A stretch of DNA of 64,000 bases from an uncultured Pseudoflavonifractor sp. (GCA_947425785.1 CANEAY010000001.1:166356-230355), one strand, 5' to 3'; numbered from the stretch's first letter, positions 1-9,209 are shown. The notes: a model not told the origin generated them from the sequence alone. Translations and numbers: made by a program.

Positions 1-830
1 TTCTTGGCGGCCTCGGCGATGAGACCCAGGTAACCGGCGGTGTCCACCAGGGTGGCGCCGGAGACGGCGTCCACAGCGGCGGCCTTATCGCCGTTGGCCA
101 CAGCCTCCACCTCGGCAATGGTCTTGCCCACGGCAAAGTTCTGGATGGCGTCAAAGTTGTCGTCAATGCGGACGGTGGCCTTGGCGTGGTCGGTCATAAG
201 CTGGCTGTAGTAGTCAGCCACATCACGCTTGGAGGCAAGAGCCTGGCCCTCGGCATAGCCGGCGGCGAAGTCGGTGTCGCTGTTGGGCACGGTGTTCAGC
301 CCGGCATCGGCGGCCACGAACTGGAACTCGTCGATATAGGCGGCCACGATCACGTCGTCCTTGACCACGGCGTAAGCCTCACCGAAGCTCTTGTTGCCGT
401 GGGGAGCGCCGTAGGCCAGGCCCATCTGCAGACCGCCCTCGATCTCCACGATGGGAGCGGGGGTGGCGGGGGCCACGGGAGTGGGCTCGGGCTTGGTGAA
501 GGTCTCGCCCAGGGCGGAGGCCACAGCCTCCTTCACCGCGGTGCTGGTGATGGTGGCGCCGGAGACGCCGTCGATGTCAAAGCCGTTGGCGGCCACGACC
601 TGCTTCTCCAGGTCGGCCAGGGCCTTGCCGCCGATCTCGGGGGTCTCGTCCTTGCCCTCGATGGAGCAGGCGGTGATGGCGCCGCCGTCCCGGGTCAGGG
701 TGACGGTGACGTCGCCGCCGTAACCGCGGGCAGAGCCGGTGAGGGTCTCGCCCTTGGACTTGCCGCCGCCGCAGGCGGCCAGGGAGAGCACCATGGCGGC
801 GCTCAGGAGCACAGTGACAGTTCTTTTCAT
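1..830 (-). CDS. FMN-binding domain lipoprotein (3' end beyond window)
   Basis: Reading leftward from an ATG at 830, the protein begins with a lipoprotein signal peptide (MKRTVTVLLSAAMVLSLAAC), with a LAAC lipobox at residues 17-20. An AGGAGG ribosome binding site lies just upstream (840-845). The mature part has two repeats, each ending in a flavinylation-type motif: DGVSGAT (about residues 90-96) and DAVSGAT (about residues 257-263). A Thr in such motifs is known to take covalent FMN from the transferase ApbE in FMN_bind proteins. A Pro/Ala/Thr-rich linker separates the repeats. It is probably a membrane-anchored extracytoplasmic electron carrier of the PplA type; that role is inferred. No apbE or Rnf/Ndh gene is visible nearby. 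The reading frame is still open at base 1, so the C-terminus is unseen. Confidence 0.85.
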   Translation of the reverse strand, partial: MKRTVTVLLSAAMVLSLAACGGGKSKGETLTGSARGYGGDVTVTLTRDGGAITACSIEGKDETPEIGGKALADLEKQVVAANGFDIDGVSGATITSTAVKEAVASALGETFTKPEPTPVAPATPAPIVEIEGGLQMGLAYGAPHGNKSFGEAYAVVKDDVIVAAYIDEFQFVAADAGLNTVPNSDTDFAAGYAEGQALASKRDVADYYSQLMTDHAKATVRIDDNFDAIQNFAVGKTIAEVEAVANGDKAAAVDAVSGATLVDTAGYLGLIAEAAK

Positions 831-987
831 GTTCCGATTCCTCCTAATGTTTTGTCGGGGATGGATCTCCGCCGAAAATTCCGGCCTGGGGAACAGGCCG
901 GCGGCAGAAGTTTGACTATAAAATAACAAAAAAACCTTACACCAATATAAATCCAACCTGAATATTTGTTAAGAAACGTGCCTTTTT

Positions 988-1026
988 CAAAAAGAGAGAC
1001 CTCACCGATGGTAAGGTCTCTCCTTT
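988..1026 (-). terminator. Intrinsic terminator of the histidine kinase gene
   Basis: An inverted repeat, AGAGACCT(C/T)ACC with a short loop, is followed on the minus strand by a T run. It lies just past the stop codon of the kinase gene read leftward. Confidence 0.75.
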
Positions 1027-1043
1027 GACGGTTTTTATTCATT

Positions 1044-2816
1044 TTATTCGGTGGGAAGGGCGTCTTCTCCGCCCAAGGGCAAGTTTTCATGGGCGGATGT
1101 ATCTTCCTGTGGATAAAGCGGGAAGGAGAGGGTGAACCGAGTTCCCTGGCCGGGGGCGCTTGTGACCTCGATGGTTCCCCGGTGATCCTCCACCACCTGG
1201 CGGACGATGGCCAGGCCCAGGCCGGTGCCCTTTCCCGTCTCCTTCGTGGTGAAGAAGGGCTCGAACATCTTCTCCTGCACCTCCGGCGGGATGCCGGGGC
1301 CGGTATCCTCCACCTGGAGAAGGACGGCGTCGGCCCGGGCGGCGGTGGAGATGGTGAGGAGCCCGCCGGCGGCCTCCATAGCCTGGAAGGCGTTGAGGAT
1401 CAGGTTGAGGAGCATTTGAGAAATTTGAAGCTCGTTGCACCGCAGGACAGCCTGGGCGCAGTCCAAATGGGTCTCCACCTCCACCTGCTTGGGCCGGGCG
1501 GGGGCCGTCACCGTGAGGGCCCGCTGGACAAGGGCGTCGGGGGAGATGTCCTGGAAGGCGGAGGAGGGATTCTTCCGGGACAGGTCGGAAAGGCGGGAGA
1601 TGATCTCCTTGGCCTTTCGGGAGGCGTTGTATATTTCCAGCATGTTGTCGTAGGATTCGCTGTCCTCCTCCGGGAGGTGCTCCAGCACCAGGATGCTGTA
1701 GCCCATGATGGGGGTGAGGAGGTTGTTGAACTCATGGGCGATGCTGGAAGTGAGGGTACCGATGGTCTCCAGCCGCTGGTGGTGGGCCAGCTCCTGGGTC
1801 TGGCGGTTGAGCTGTTCCATGGTCTGGGCCTTTGTCCGCAGCAGGGATAGCTCTTCCTCCACCTGGCGGTTATGCTGGTGAGAGCGGAAGAGGAAGATCA
1901 GGAGCAGGGCGATCCCCGCCACGATCACCGCGCTGCTGACGGCGGCCTGCAGGGTCATAAAGTGGAAGGGCCGGGTGCTCTCCTCAAAGTTGTGGGCCAG
2001 GCCGATGGTGAAACAGCCGTTGGCGTTGGCGGCGTCGGGGAGGGTCATCATGCGGACGGTATAGGGCTTTTGGCCCGAATTGCCTGATTGGTAAAAGACT
2101 GCCTGCTGCTCTTTTGAGGACTGGACGGTCTGGAGCTGGAGCAGGCCCGGGTGTTCCTGGGAGGACAGGCCGCTGACCCGGTCGATGCGGGCGCCCTCCG
2201 CAGAGCGGTGAAAGAAATATTGGCCGGAGGCGTCCAGAAGGAGGATGCGGTCCTGGTGCTCGGCGGCAGACTGGGCCTCGGCAATGGCAAAGAAGGTGGA
2301 GCCTTCAATAAGGGCGGCATAGCCGGCCCTATCGCCGGTGTGGAGCAGGGCGATATAGAGGTTCCCGGCACTGTCCTCACACAGGCAGACATCCACGCCC
2401 ATGACCTCCCCTAGCCGGTTGACAAAGGTGTAGTCCACGCTGCCCCCGGTGCTCAGGGCGATCTCTCCCTCCGCCACCACCAGCATACTGTGGATGCGGC
2501 CGGTCTGGGTCAGGGGATTTTCCCGCAGGTGTTCCAGCAGGGGCTCCGCCTCGCCCCGCTCCAGCCACTGCCGCTCGGCGGCCTGGAATTCCTCCCGGCT
2601 GGTGATGTAGGTGAGGTCGGAGCAATACCAGTTGAAGTGGCCCCGGATATTGTTGTCCACCGACAGGGCGGTCTTGAGCAGCTGGCTGTCCTGGCTGGAG
2701 ACCAGCATGGTCTGGCTTTGGGAGAGGGAGCGTATCATGCTCAAAAGGCCCAGGGCGATCACCGCCAGGGCCAGAAGCAATTTGAAAGAGCGGTAGGGGG
2801 GCGGCTGTCGATCCAT
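1044..2816 (-). CDS. Sensor histidine kinase (NtrB/DctB-like transmitter)
   Basis: A membrane-bound sensor kinase of about 590 residues. The ATG at 2816 follows an AGAGGTGG ribosome binding site; an upstream TTG (2834) is in frame but less well placed. A first membrane helix (about 12-30) and a second (about 292-312) flank an extracytoplasmic sensor region of about 260 residues. The H-box is SSIAHEFNN, with the phosphorylated His near 361. The HEFNN form is typical of the NtrB/DctB class rather than EnvZ-like kinases. N-box (near 475), G1 DTGPG (near 504) and G2 GTGLGL (near 530) are intact. It is divergent from the response regulator at 2911, its likely partner. The signal is unknown. Confidence 0.88.
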   Translation of the reverse strand: MDRQPPPYRSFKLLLALAVIALGLLSMIRSLSQSQTMLVSSQDSQLLKTALSVDNNIRGHFNWYCSDLTYITSREEFQAAERQWLERGEAEPLLEHLRENPLTQTGRIHSMLVVAEGEIALSTGGSVDYTFVNRLGEVMGVDVCLCEDSAGNLYIALLHTGDRAGYAALIEGSTFFAIAEAQSAAEHQDRILLLDASGQYFFHRSAEGARIDRVSGLSSQEHPGLLQLQTVQSSKEQQAVFYQSGNSGQKPYTVRMMTLPDAANANGCFTIGLAHNFEESTRPFHFMTLQAAVSSAVIVAGIALLLIFLFRSHQHNRQVEEELSLLRTKAQTMEQLNRQTQELAHHQRLETIGTLTSSIAHEFNNLLTPIMGYSILVLEHLPEEDSESYDNMLEIYNASRKAKEIISRLSDLSRKNPSSAFQDISPDALVQRALTVTAPARPKQVEVETHLDCAQAVLRCNELQISQMLLNLILNAFQAMEAAGGLLTISTAARADAVLLQVEDTGPGIPPEVQEKMFEPFFTTKETGKGTGLGLAIVRQVVEDHRGTIEVTSAPGQGTRFTLSFPLYPQEDTSAHENLPLGGEDALPTE

Positions 2817-2910
2817 GGTGACCACCTCTTGCAAAACGAAAGGATTTTCAGTATACTAAGAGTGAATATAGCATAGCATACGGGGTTTTCCCTGTAAAGA
2901 GGTGAAGTGG

Positions 2911-3603
2911 ATGGCACAGGCGAAGGATATCGTCCTGATCGTGGACGACGATGAGGCGGTGGTCACCATGCTGCGCAAGGTGATGAAGAGCAACGACATA
3001 GAGGCGGACACCGCCAAAAACGGCATGGATGCGCTGGAGCTGCTGGGGAGCCGTCACTATGACCTGATGCTGCTGGATGTGAATATGCAGGGGATGGACG
3101 GCTTTGAGGTAGTCCAGGCCGTTCGGAGCCAGAACATTCAGATCCCCATCATCATCGTCAGCGGCCGGAAGGAGGACTATGACACCCTTTACGGCCTGGA
3201 CATCGGCGCCGACGATTACCTGACAAAGCCCTTTAACCCCGTCACCCTGGGGGCGAAGGTGAAGGCCCTGATCCGCCGGAGCCGGGGCGGGACTGCAGGG
3301 AGCGGCGCGGAGATCGCCGTGGGCCCCTTCCGCTATGACACCCGTTCCCTTCGGTTCTACAAGGATGGGGTGGAGATACCCCTGTCCTCCAAGGAGAACG
3401 CCATGATGAAGCTCTTTTTGGACAATGTGAACCGCATCTTCACAAAGGACATGATCTACGACCTGATCTGGGGCTCCTCCATCGTGGATGAGAACGCCAT
3501 CATGGTCTACGTCAACCGTCTGCGGCAGAAGATCGAGGAGGATCCGGCAAAGCCCCGGTATATCCAGACCGTCCGGGGCCTGGGCTATCGCTTCGTGGTA
3601 TAG
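2911..3603 (+). CDS. OmpR/PhoB-family response regulator
   Basis: A receiver domain (about 1-120) carries the acidic pocket VDDDE, phosphoacceptor Asp in LMLLDVN and Lys in LTKPFNP. A C-terminal winged-helix domain ends in the usual YIQTVRGLGYRF motif. The ATG at 2911 is preferred over an in-frame GTG at 2902, because the ribosome binding site AAGAGGTG overlaps that GTG and is correctly spaced for the ATG. It shares a divergent intergenic region of about 95 bp with the kinase at 1044-2816. Pairing is inferred from position: the kinase has an NtrB-type H-box but the regulator is OmpR-type, which is somewhat mixed. Confidence 0.88.
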   Translation: MAQAKDIVLIVDDDEAVVTMLRKVMKSNDIEADTAKNGMDALELLGSRHYDLMLLDVNMQGMDGFEVVQAVRSQNIQIPIIIVSGRKEDYDTLYGLDIGADDYLTKPFNPVTLGAKVKALIRRSRGGTAGSGAEIAVGPFRYDTRSLRFYKDGVEIPLSSKENAMMKLFLDNVNRIFTKDMIYDLIWGSSIVDENAIMVYVNRLRQKIEEDPAKPRYIQTVRGLGYRFVV

Positions 3604-3614
3604 AATTGCAAGAC

Positions 3615-3653
3615 AAAAAAGCCGCCCTTCGGCCCGATGGTCGAAGGGCGGCT
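3615..3653 (-). terminator. Intrinsic terminator for the HIRAN gene
   Basis: A perfect 11-bp stem (GCCGCCCTTCG with CGAAGGGCGGC, 3621-3652) is followed by a T6 run on the minus strand. It may also stop rightward transcription from the response regulator, though the plus side lacks a T run. Confidence 0.75.
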
Positions 3654-3744
3654 TCAGCTTGCCGAAACTATGCTCAACAACTAAATTCCCATTTTGCATT
3701 CTGTGGCGGCTTTTTTGACCATGCCGGATGGAAGAGGACGGGGG

Positions 3745-4107
3745 TCAGCCGTCCCACTCCTCCTGCTCCTCCAGCTGCCGCTCCAGTTCCCTGTTGAGCG
3801 CCTTCACCGGAGCATCCAAGTCCACTTTGCAGATGATCTTTGTCTGGGTGGTGAAACAGACCCGGACATAGAACCGCCCGGGCACCCGGTCATAGATGCG
3901 TCCGGCACTGAGCGTACCGCCCGCCGCGGTGGAGGGGGAATTGGCCACGTAGCCCACAGTACCGATCTGGGGAAGGAAACAGCGGATGGCATCGGGGTCA
4001 TGGGGATTATTTGGCTCCTTGGAGCAGCGGATCAAATTGCCGATCCTGAAAGGCGCCAGGCCGTAGTAGTGCTTGAAGCCGGTGATGGTAACGTAGTAGT
4101 CGGTCAT
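3745..4107 (-). CDS. Stand-alone HIRAN-domain protein
   Basis: A 120-residue protein with ATG preceded by AAGGAGGG. The central part has the HIRAN signature: a GL..F..G spacing near residues 15-22, then L.R.KEPNNPHDPDAIRC, then a G.VGYVANS segment. HIRAN domains (as in Rad5/HLTF) bind 3' DNA ends and are usually fused to helicases or nucleases. Here the domain is alone, with a charged C-terminal helix (ELERQLEEQEEWDG). The partner and role are unknown. Stand-alone HIRAN proteins are known in Firmicutes. No repair gene is adjacent, and the next gene upstream on the same strand is a P-loop ATPase. Confidence 0.75.
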   Translation of the reverse strand: MTDYYVTITGFKHYYGLAPFRIGNLIRCSKEPNNPHDPDAIRCFLPQIGTVGYVANSPSTAAGGTLSAGRIYDRVPGRFYVRVCFTTQTKIICKVDLDAPVKALNRELERQLEEQEEWDG

Positions 4108-4181
4108 GTTGCGTCCCTCCTTTATGGGTCTATCCTATCAGAGAATAAGTCCCATAAAACGGACTGTAATATTGAGCGTAT

Positions 4182-5258
4182 TTACTTCACCGCCAAAAGC
4201 TCTCCGGCGATAGCCTGGGCCTGCTGATAGACCCCGTCGAAGTCCACATGGGGGTTGTAAAGGCCCTCCAGCTGGTCGTGGACGGCCTTGGCCTGGGCCA
4301 GGGCGCCGGTGGCCTCGTCCATGAGGGCGGCGTAGACCTTCCGGGAGAATTTCAGCCGGGCCTTGTACTTTTTGAGGAGTTCCGCATCGGCCATGGCGTC
4401 CAGCCGCACCCGGCGGTAGGGCCGGCCGGGGTACTCCAGCCCAGGCGCGCTGGTGAGGAAACCAAGGCCCAGCTCCGGGATGAGCAGGTGCTCCGCCCGG
4501 TCGGGGAAGAGGGGGGAGGGGCAGAGGATCACATCATACCCCGCCGACATGGCTCCCGCCGCCAGGGCGGTGAGCATCCCGGCGGCCAGGCCGTGGCTGT
4601 CGCTAAGCTCATAGATCCTGCGGCAGAGGAGCTCCGCCGTGTCGAACCGGCAGGAGACCCCCTGGCAGGAGATGGCCCCCAGGAACCGCTGTACCGCTTT
4701 TCCGGGGGCCCGGCCCGTCTTCTTCACCTCCCGGGACAGGATGCCCCTGGCCCGCTTCAGGGCCTTGGCCTCCAGCGCAGGAGTGCAGAGAAGGGCCCGG
4801 TCGTCCTCGAAGAGCTGGGCCGCGGCAGTGAGACAGCGGTAGGCCCGTTTATAGTGCTCCTTATAGCCCTCGGTGGCCTCCTCGATCTCCGGGCGGAGAG
4901 GGGCCAGGGATGTGTGGTCGTAAAACCGCCCGAGGTTTACATAACTTTCAACGACCCCGGGCAGGCGGGGCTCCATGACATGGGGGGCGGTGGCGTCTGC
5001 GATGGCGGCGCCCAGTTGGGGGAAGATGACCGCGTCCAGGGAGTCGGGATCCCCGGAGCAGACTATGTACTCCACCTGCTGTCCTGCCGCCTCCAACTGC
5101 TGTGCCACCCGGCGCATGAGGGAGGACTTGCCGCAGCCGGCCCCGCCCTTCAGGAGAAAGACCCGCCGGGCGTCCTCCGGCGCCAGCATCTGATCGTATA
5201 GGGAATAAAACCCCGAGGGTGTGTTAGCCCCCAGGAAAAAGGTGACCTTCGGTTCCAT
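4182..5258 (-). CDS. P-loop ATPase, PRK06851-like family of Clostridia
   Basis: A 358-residue protein with an N-terminal Walker A motif, GGAGCGKSS (38-46), following the opening VTFFLGANTPSGF. It recalls a family of conserved clostridial ATPases of unknown function (PRK06851-like; assignment from memory of the family pattern). A good ribosome binding site, GGAGGGTCTTTT, precedes the ATG. A hydrophobic VFLLKGG strand runs into the loop, and an IVCSGDPDSLDAVIFP stretch may hold the second acidic motif. There is no membrane segment or DNA-binding motif I can name. It precedes the HIRAN gene on the same strand by about 75 bp, so the two may be cotranscribed. Confidence 0.6.
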   Translation of the reverse strand: MEPKVTFFLGANTPSGFYSLYDQMLAPEDARRVFLLKGGAGCGKSSLMRRVAQQLEAAGQQVEYIVCSGDPDSLDAVIFPQLGAAIADATAPHVMEPRLPGVVESYVNLGRFYDHTSLAPLRPEIEEATEGYKEHYKRAYRCLTAAAQLFEDDRALLCTPALEAKALKRARGILSREVKKTGRAPGKAVQRFLGAISCQGVSCRFDTAELLCRRIYELSDSHGLAAGMLTALAAGAMSAGYDVILCPSPLFPDRAEHLLIPELGLGFLTSAPGLEYPGRPYRRVRLDAMADAELLKKYKARLKFSRKVYAALMDEATGALAQAKAVHDQLEGLYNPHVDFDGVYQQAQAIAGELLAVK

Positions 5259-5394
5259 AAAAGACCCTCCGTTCTAAAGATTGGCTCACTTCAGGCTATG
5301 CGGGGAGGGGGCGGGGGGTGAGGGAGGGGCAGGGTTGTGTGACTTTCACCAAAGAGGGCTTGCAGAAGGTTGTAAAAACCTGAAATTATTGTCG

Positions 5395-5424
5395 TTGACA
5401 ATGGGTGACAGGGCATAGTAGAAT
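5395..5424 (+). promoter_or_regulatory. Sigma-A promoter of the hydrogenase gene
   Basis: A consensus -35 TTGACA (5395-5400), 18-bp spacer and -10 TAGAAT (5419-5424), about 50 bp upstream of the hydrogenase start. Confidence 0.65.
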
Positions 5425-5475
5425 GAATTGAATTGTGAAAAAGGAAACAGGCTTCTTTGAAAAGGAGAGATGGAT

Positions 5476-6957
5476 ATGCGAGAGTTTGAAACTTCGGTAC
5501 AGGAGCTGAAGGATCAGGTGCTGACCTCTGTGGCGGAACTTGCCTGGGAGGATCGTCTGACCACCGGCATTCTGGACGTGCCGGAGCGCATCATTCCCGG
5601 CCCCGAGGCCAAGATGCGCTGCTGTATCTATAAAGAGCGGGCGGTGGTGTCCAGCCGCATCAAGCTGGCCCTGGGGGGAGATTCCGCCAACCCCGGAATG
5701 GTGGAGGTCATGGACATTGCCTGTGACGAGTGCCCCGTGACCCAGATCGAGGTAGGCCCCGCCTGCCGGGGCTGTATCGCCACCCGGTGCCTTCACGCCT
5801 GCCCCAAGGACGCCATCAGCCTGGAGACCCACGGCCACCACCGCAAGGCTGTCATCGACCACAACAAATGTATCACCTGCGGCAAGTGCGTGGCCGCCTG
5901 CCCCTATGGGGCCATCGAAAAGCGCCAGCGGCCCTGTGAAAAGGGCTGCGTGGCCGGCGCCATCTCCATGGGAGAGGACAAGAAGGCGGCCATCGACGTA
6001 AATAAGTGCGTCTCCTGCGGCACCTGCACCTACCAGTGCCCCTTCGGCGCCATTATGGACAAGTCCTACATCGTGGATGTGGTGCAGATGCTCCGGGGCG
6101 CGGCCCGGTGGGACTTCCGGGTCTACGCCGTGCTGGCCCCATCCATCGCGGGCCAGTTTGCCCCCGCCACTCTGGGCCAGTTGGTCACCGCCCTCAAAAT
6201 GGTGGGCTTCTACGACGTGGCCGAGGTGGCTCTGGGCGCCGATATGACCGCCCAGGCCGAGGGGGAGGAGCTGCTGGAGAAGGGCAAGCTGCTCTCCTCC
6301 TGCTGCCCCGCCTTTGTGGACTATGTGGAGAAGAACTTCCCCGACCTGGCCCCCATGATCTCCCACACCCCCTCCCCCATGGTGATGATCGGCAAGCGCA
6401 TCAAGGAGAGCGATCCCCGGGCCCGGGTGGTCTTCATCGGCCCCTGCGTGGCCAAAAAGCGGGAGTTCCAGATGGGCAAGACCATGGGCACCATCGACTG
6501 CGCCCTCACCTTTGAGGAGCTCTACCCCCTGTTCCAGTCCAAGGGCATCGACCCCACCATTTTGGAGGAGACGCCCCTGGACGAGGCCAGCGGCTACGGC
6601 CGCTCCTTCGCCCACTCCGGCGGCGTGGCCGGAGCGGTGGCCCAGGCTCTGAAGGAGCGGGGTGTTACCGACAAGGAGTTCAAGCTCAACGCCGTGTCCT
6701 GCAGCGGCCTGGCCCAGTGCAAGATCGAGCTTTTGAAGATGGCCAAGGGCATTGGCGACGTGAATTTCATCGAGGGCATGGCCTGCGAGGGCGGCTGCGT
6801 CCAGGGAGCCGGCATCCTCATCCGCTCCCCCAGGAACCAGGCCGACGTACAGAAGTACGCCCAGGCGGCTGGGGAGCGTACCATCGCCCAGGCCCTGACC
6901 GGCCCGGAGGGGAAGGCGGAGACCAGGAAAAAGCCCGTCCCGAAGAAAACGAAATAA
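5476..6957 (+). CDS. Monomeric [FeFe] hydrogenase, group B type
   Basis: A cytoplasmic iron-only hydrogenase of about 493 residues. The second ATG (5476) is preferred over 5470 because AAAGGAGA is 8 bases from it. The N-terminal half is ferredoxin-like: CDEC and CRGCIATRCLHACP (about 83-110), CITCGKCVAACP (about 132-143) and CVSCGTCTYQCP (about 178-189). The H-cluster motifs are SSCCPAF (about 274), GPCVAKKRE (about 322) and EGMACEGGCVQGAG (about 433). They differ from the group A forms TSCCPGW, MPCTAKK and MACPGGC and match the group B pattern of anaerobic Clostridia. It probably exchanges electrons between ferredoxin and protons. No HydEFG maturases are in the window. The tail is lysine-rich. 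Confidence 0.9.
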   Translation: MREFETSVQELKDQVLTSVAELAWEDRLTTGILDVPERIIPGPEAKMRCCIYKERAVVSSRIKLALGGDSANPGMVEVMDIACDECPVTQIEVGPACRGCIATRCLHACPKDAISLETHGHHRKAVIDHNKCITCGKCVAACPYGAIEKRQRPCEKGCVAGAISMGEDKKAAIDVNKCVSCGTCTYQCPFGAIMDKSYIVDVVQMLRGAARWDFRVYAVLAPSIAGQFAPATLGQLVTALKMVGFYDVAEVALGADMTAQAEGEELLEKGKLLSSCCPAFVDYVEKNFPDLAPMISHTPSPMVMIGKRIKESDPRARVVFIGPCVAKKREFQMGKTMGTIDCALTFEELYPLFQSKGIDPTILEETPLDEASGYGRSFAHSGGVAGAVAQALKERGVTDKEFKLNAVSCSGLAQCKIELLKMAKGIGDVNFIEGMACEGGCVQGAGILIRSPRNQADVQKYAQAAGERTIAQALTGPEGKAETRKKPVPKKTK

Positions 6958-6963
6958 AAAGGG

Positions 6964-7000
6964 AAGTCCCGCCGTCAGGAGACGGCGGGACTTGCTTTTA
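6964..7000 (+). terminator. Intrinsic terminator of the hydrogenase gene
   Basis: A perfect 13-bp stem (AAGTCCCGCCGTC with its complement) with loop AGGA, followed by GCTTTT. Confidence 0.85.
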
Positions 7001-7091
7001 CCGGGGAGAGTGCTATAATAAAAAAGCCTGCACCTCTTATCCCTTTTGTTGGAGAGATAAGGAATTTAAGCAAGAAGGAGAAGATGTTTCC

Positions 7092-8936
7092 ATGAAGAGA
7101 AAAGTCCTGTCCCTGATGCTGGCCGCCGCTATGGCTTTGTCTTTGACCCCTGCTGTGGCTTTGGCGGCGGAGGACGACTGCGACCCCATCATCATCGGCG
7201 GCAGCCGGGGGGAGCGGCCTGCCACAGACCCCTATAAGGATCACATCGACACCCTGGCCGAGGCCGCCGAAAAGGGCTATGTCCTCACCTTCAGTGAGGA
7301 CATTGACGACACCATCGACCTGGGCAGCGTGGAATATGGCAGCGAGAGCCTCCCCTCCAAGACCATCACCATGACCAACGAGGGAGACAAGAGCCTGTAT
7401 CTTGTGAGCACCGGCTACTTCCAGACAAAGGTGGGCATCGAAACGGATGAATATAAGGAGCAGTACAATACCAACTTCTCCAATGTCCCCGTCTATGAGC
7501 TGGAGCCGGGGAAGAGCTACAGCCTGCACCTGACCGCCAACGGGGCCAAGGAGGCGGGGACCCACAAGTGCTCCGCCTCCCTGGACTTTTCCTATACCTA
7601 TCCGGCCAACCATAGTGCGCTGAAGGCTTGGGATCTGACCTGCAACCTTTCCCTGACCTACACCGTCACCTTTGACGGGGAGGTGGGGGGCGGGGTGCCT
7701 TTTACCGCCAGCCCGGAGAAGCTGGACTTCAAGGCGGTGGAGAACGGCACCTCCCAGAGCCAGACCCTCACCCTCACCAACACCTCCCGGTGGGAGGTGG
7801 AGCTGCGGGGAAGCGCAGGCCGGTCTCTGACGGTGGATGGGAAAGACTCCTTTGACGAGGTCACCCTGGCCCCCGGGGAGAGCCTGACCCTCACCGTGAC
7901 CGCCAGCCCCGAGGATGTCTGGCCCACCTCCACCGATGCCAAGCTGTACCTGTTCTATGATTATTGGGTGGAAGAGACACGGTTCCGGCACCAGGACACG
8001 GTGGAGTTCCCCGTCCACGTCCAGTCCACCAATGACGGTGCTATCCTGACCTTTTTCCAGATCAACCCCGCCGTGGGCCCCTCCGGGTACTACACCACCA
8101 TGGACGGCGCCACCACCTACTATGGGGATGAGACCTTTGAGGTCCCGGCAGGAGAGACCCTCAGCTTTAAGGCGGTGCCCTACAACCCAGACAACGGCTA
8201 TGTGCTGGCGGTGGAGCGGAGCTATCAGGGCTCCGGGGCCGAAGACTGGGAGTATATCGGCTATGGGGACACCGTGGCCTTTGAGGAGGTCTACAGTGTC
8301 CAGCGGCTCAGGGTCAACTTCGCCACCAGCAAGAGACCCCCGGCCGACTGGGCCAGGGACGCGGTGGGCCGGGCCTATTGTTTGAGAATTTTCCGGCCCT
8401 ACGATATGCCCGGGTACAGCAGTGACAACCGGCTGGGTGCGGCGGTGCCCGAAAGCGATTTCGGCGCGTCTATCAACCGAGAGGACTTCTGTCAGATGGC
8501 GGCGGCCCTGTATAATGAGCTGACCCCCTATGAGGAAAATCCCTTCCGGGGAGCGGAATCCAGTGCGACGGAGAAGAAGCTGCCCGTCTTTACCGACACC
8601 ACCAATACCGATGTGCGGAAGATGGCCTATCTGGGGGTCATCACCGGCGTGGGGGAGGGGGTTTTTGACCCGGAGGGCGAGCTGACCCGGGAGCAGGCCG
8701 CTACCATCCTCTCCCGGCTGGCCGGGGTGTTGAAGCTGGACCTGCCCACGGGGGCGGCCACCTTTGACGACAGCGGCTCCGTGGCCTCCTGGGCCAAAGA
8801 CGCCGTGGGCCAGATGCAGAAGAGCGGCATCATGGGCGGTATGGGCAACAACCAGTTCGGCCCCCAGGGGTCTTACAGCTGGGAGCAGAGCATTGCTACC
8901 CTCATGCGCCTTTACGACATGGCTCAGGGCAAGTAA
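7092..8936 (+). CDS. Secreted S-layer-homology (SLH) domain protein
   Basis: A 614-residue exported protein with signal peptide MKRKVLSLMLAAAMALSLTP and cleavage likely after ALA (about residue 25). The ATG at 7092 has AAGGAG 11-16 bases upstream. The middle has two Ig-like beta-rich segments with near-repeats (SKTITMTNEGDKSLYL and SQTLTLTNTSRWEVEL), the style of bacterial 'choice-of-anchor' or DUF1573-like domains. The C-terminus has SLH repeats: VFTDTTNTDVRKMAYLGVI followed by GVFDPEGELTREQAATIL, then FDDSGSVASWAKDAVGQM with SGIMGGMGNNQFGP. A first, weaker repeat precedes them. SLH domains bind pyruvylated secondary cell-wall polymer, so this is a surface protein. Its own ligand is unknown. 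Confidence 0.85.
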   Translation: MKRKVLSLMLAAAMALSLTPAVALAAEDDCDPIIIGGSRGERPATDPYKDHIDTLAEAAEKGYVLTFSEDIDDTIDLGSVEYGSESLPSKTITMTNEGDKSLYLVSTGYFQTKVGIETDEYKEQYNTNFSNVPVYELEPGKSYSLHLTANGAKEAGTHKCSASLDFSYTYPANHSALKAWDLTCNLSLTYTVTFDGEVGGGVPFTASPEKLDFKAVENGTSQSQTLTLTNTSRWEVELRGSAGRSLTVDGKDSFDEVTLAPGESLTLTVTASPEDVWPTSTDAKLYLFYDYWVEETRFRHQDTVEFPVHVQSTNDGAILTFFQINPAVGPSGYYTTMDGATTYYGDETFEVPAGETLSFKAVPYNPDNGYVLAVERSYQGSGAEDWEYIGYGDTVAFEEVYSVQRLRVNFATSKRPPADWARDAVGRAYCLRIFRPYDMPGYSSDNRLGAAVPESDFGASINREDFCQMAAALYNELTPYEENPFRGAESSATEKKLPVFTDTTNTDVRKMAYLGVITGVGEGVFDPEGELTREQAATILSRLAGVLKLDLPTGAATFDDSGSVASWAKDAVGQMQKSGIMGGMGNNQFGPQGSYSWEQSIATLMRLYDMAQGK

Positions 8937-8942
8937 ATAGGA

Positions 8943-8985
8943 AAAGGCCCCGGCGGAGCATCTGCTCCGCCGGGGCCTTTTTTAT
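8943..8985 (+). terminator. Bidirectional terminator between convergent genes
   Basis: A stem of AAGGCCCCGGCGGAGCA with its complement around TCT, followed by a T6 run. It also has an A run on the other side and so serves both strands. Confidence 0.85.
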
Positions 8986-8996
8986 TTGGTATGGGT

Positions 8997-9209
8997 TCAG
9001 TCCAGCCGGAAGTCCTCGTCCTTGAGCTTGCTGGTATCCAGACTGGCGGGCTTGGGGGGCACCCGGCGGAAGGGGTCGTAACGGAAGGCGCCGCAGCGAT
9101 CCCCCGGGGAGACCACGCCCTTCTTGGAGCAGAGGATACGGCCTTCCTCCAGAGTGGCGCCCCTGGCGCAGTACGCGCAGCGGGGCTCGATCTTTTTGTG
9201 GAACAGCAT
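8997..9209 (-). CDS. Small conserved Cys-containing protein (clostridial, function unknown)
   Basis: A 70-residue protein starting MLFHKKIEPRCAYC. I chose the ATG at 9209 because GGGAGGAG sits 7 bases upstream; an extended reading to 9245 lacks one. Four cysteines, CAYC near 11-14 and later single Cys in ILCSKKG and DRCGAF, could form a zinc knuckle. The C-terminal half is basic and proline-rich (RRVPPKPASL). Small proteins of this look are common in Clostridia, but I know no function. It lies directly downstream of ylbJ on the same strand, about 33 bp from its stop. Confidence 0.6.
   Translation of the reverse strand: MLFHKKIEPRCAYCARGATLEEGRILCSKKGVVSPGDRCGAFRYDPFRRVPPKPASLDTSKLKDEDFRLD

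Noticed and set aside
827..1090. An 87-residue leftward frame over the kinase terminator
   Set aside because: It covers the terminator and the lipoprotein's upstream region. There is no convincing start site.
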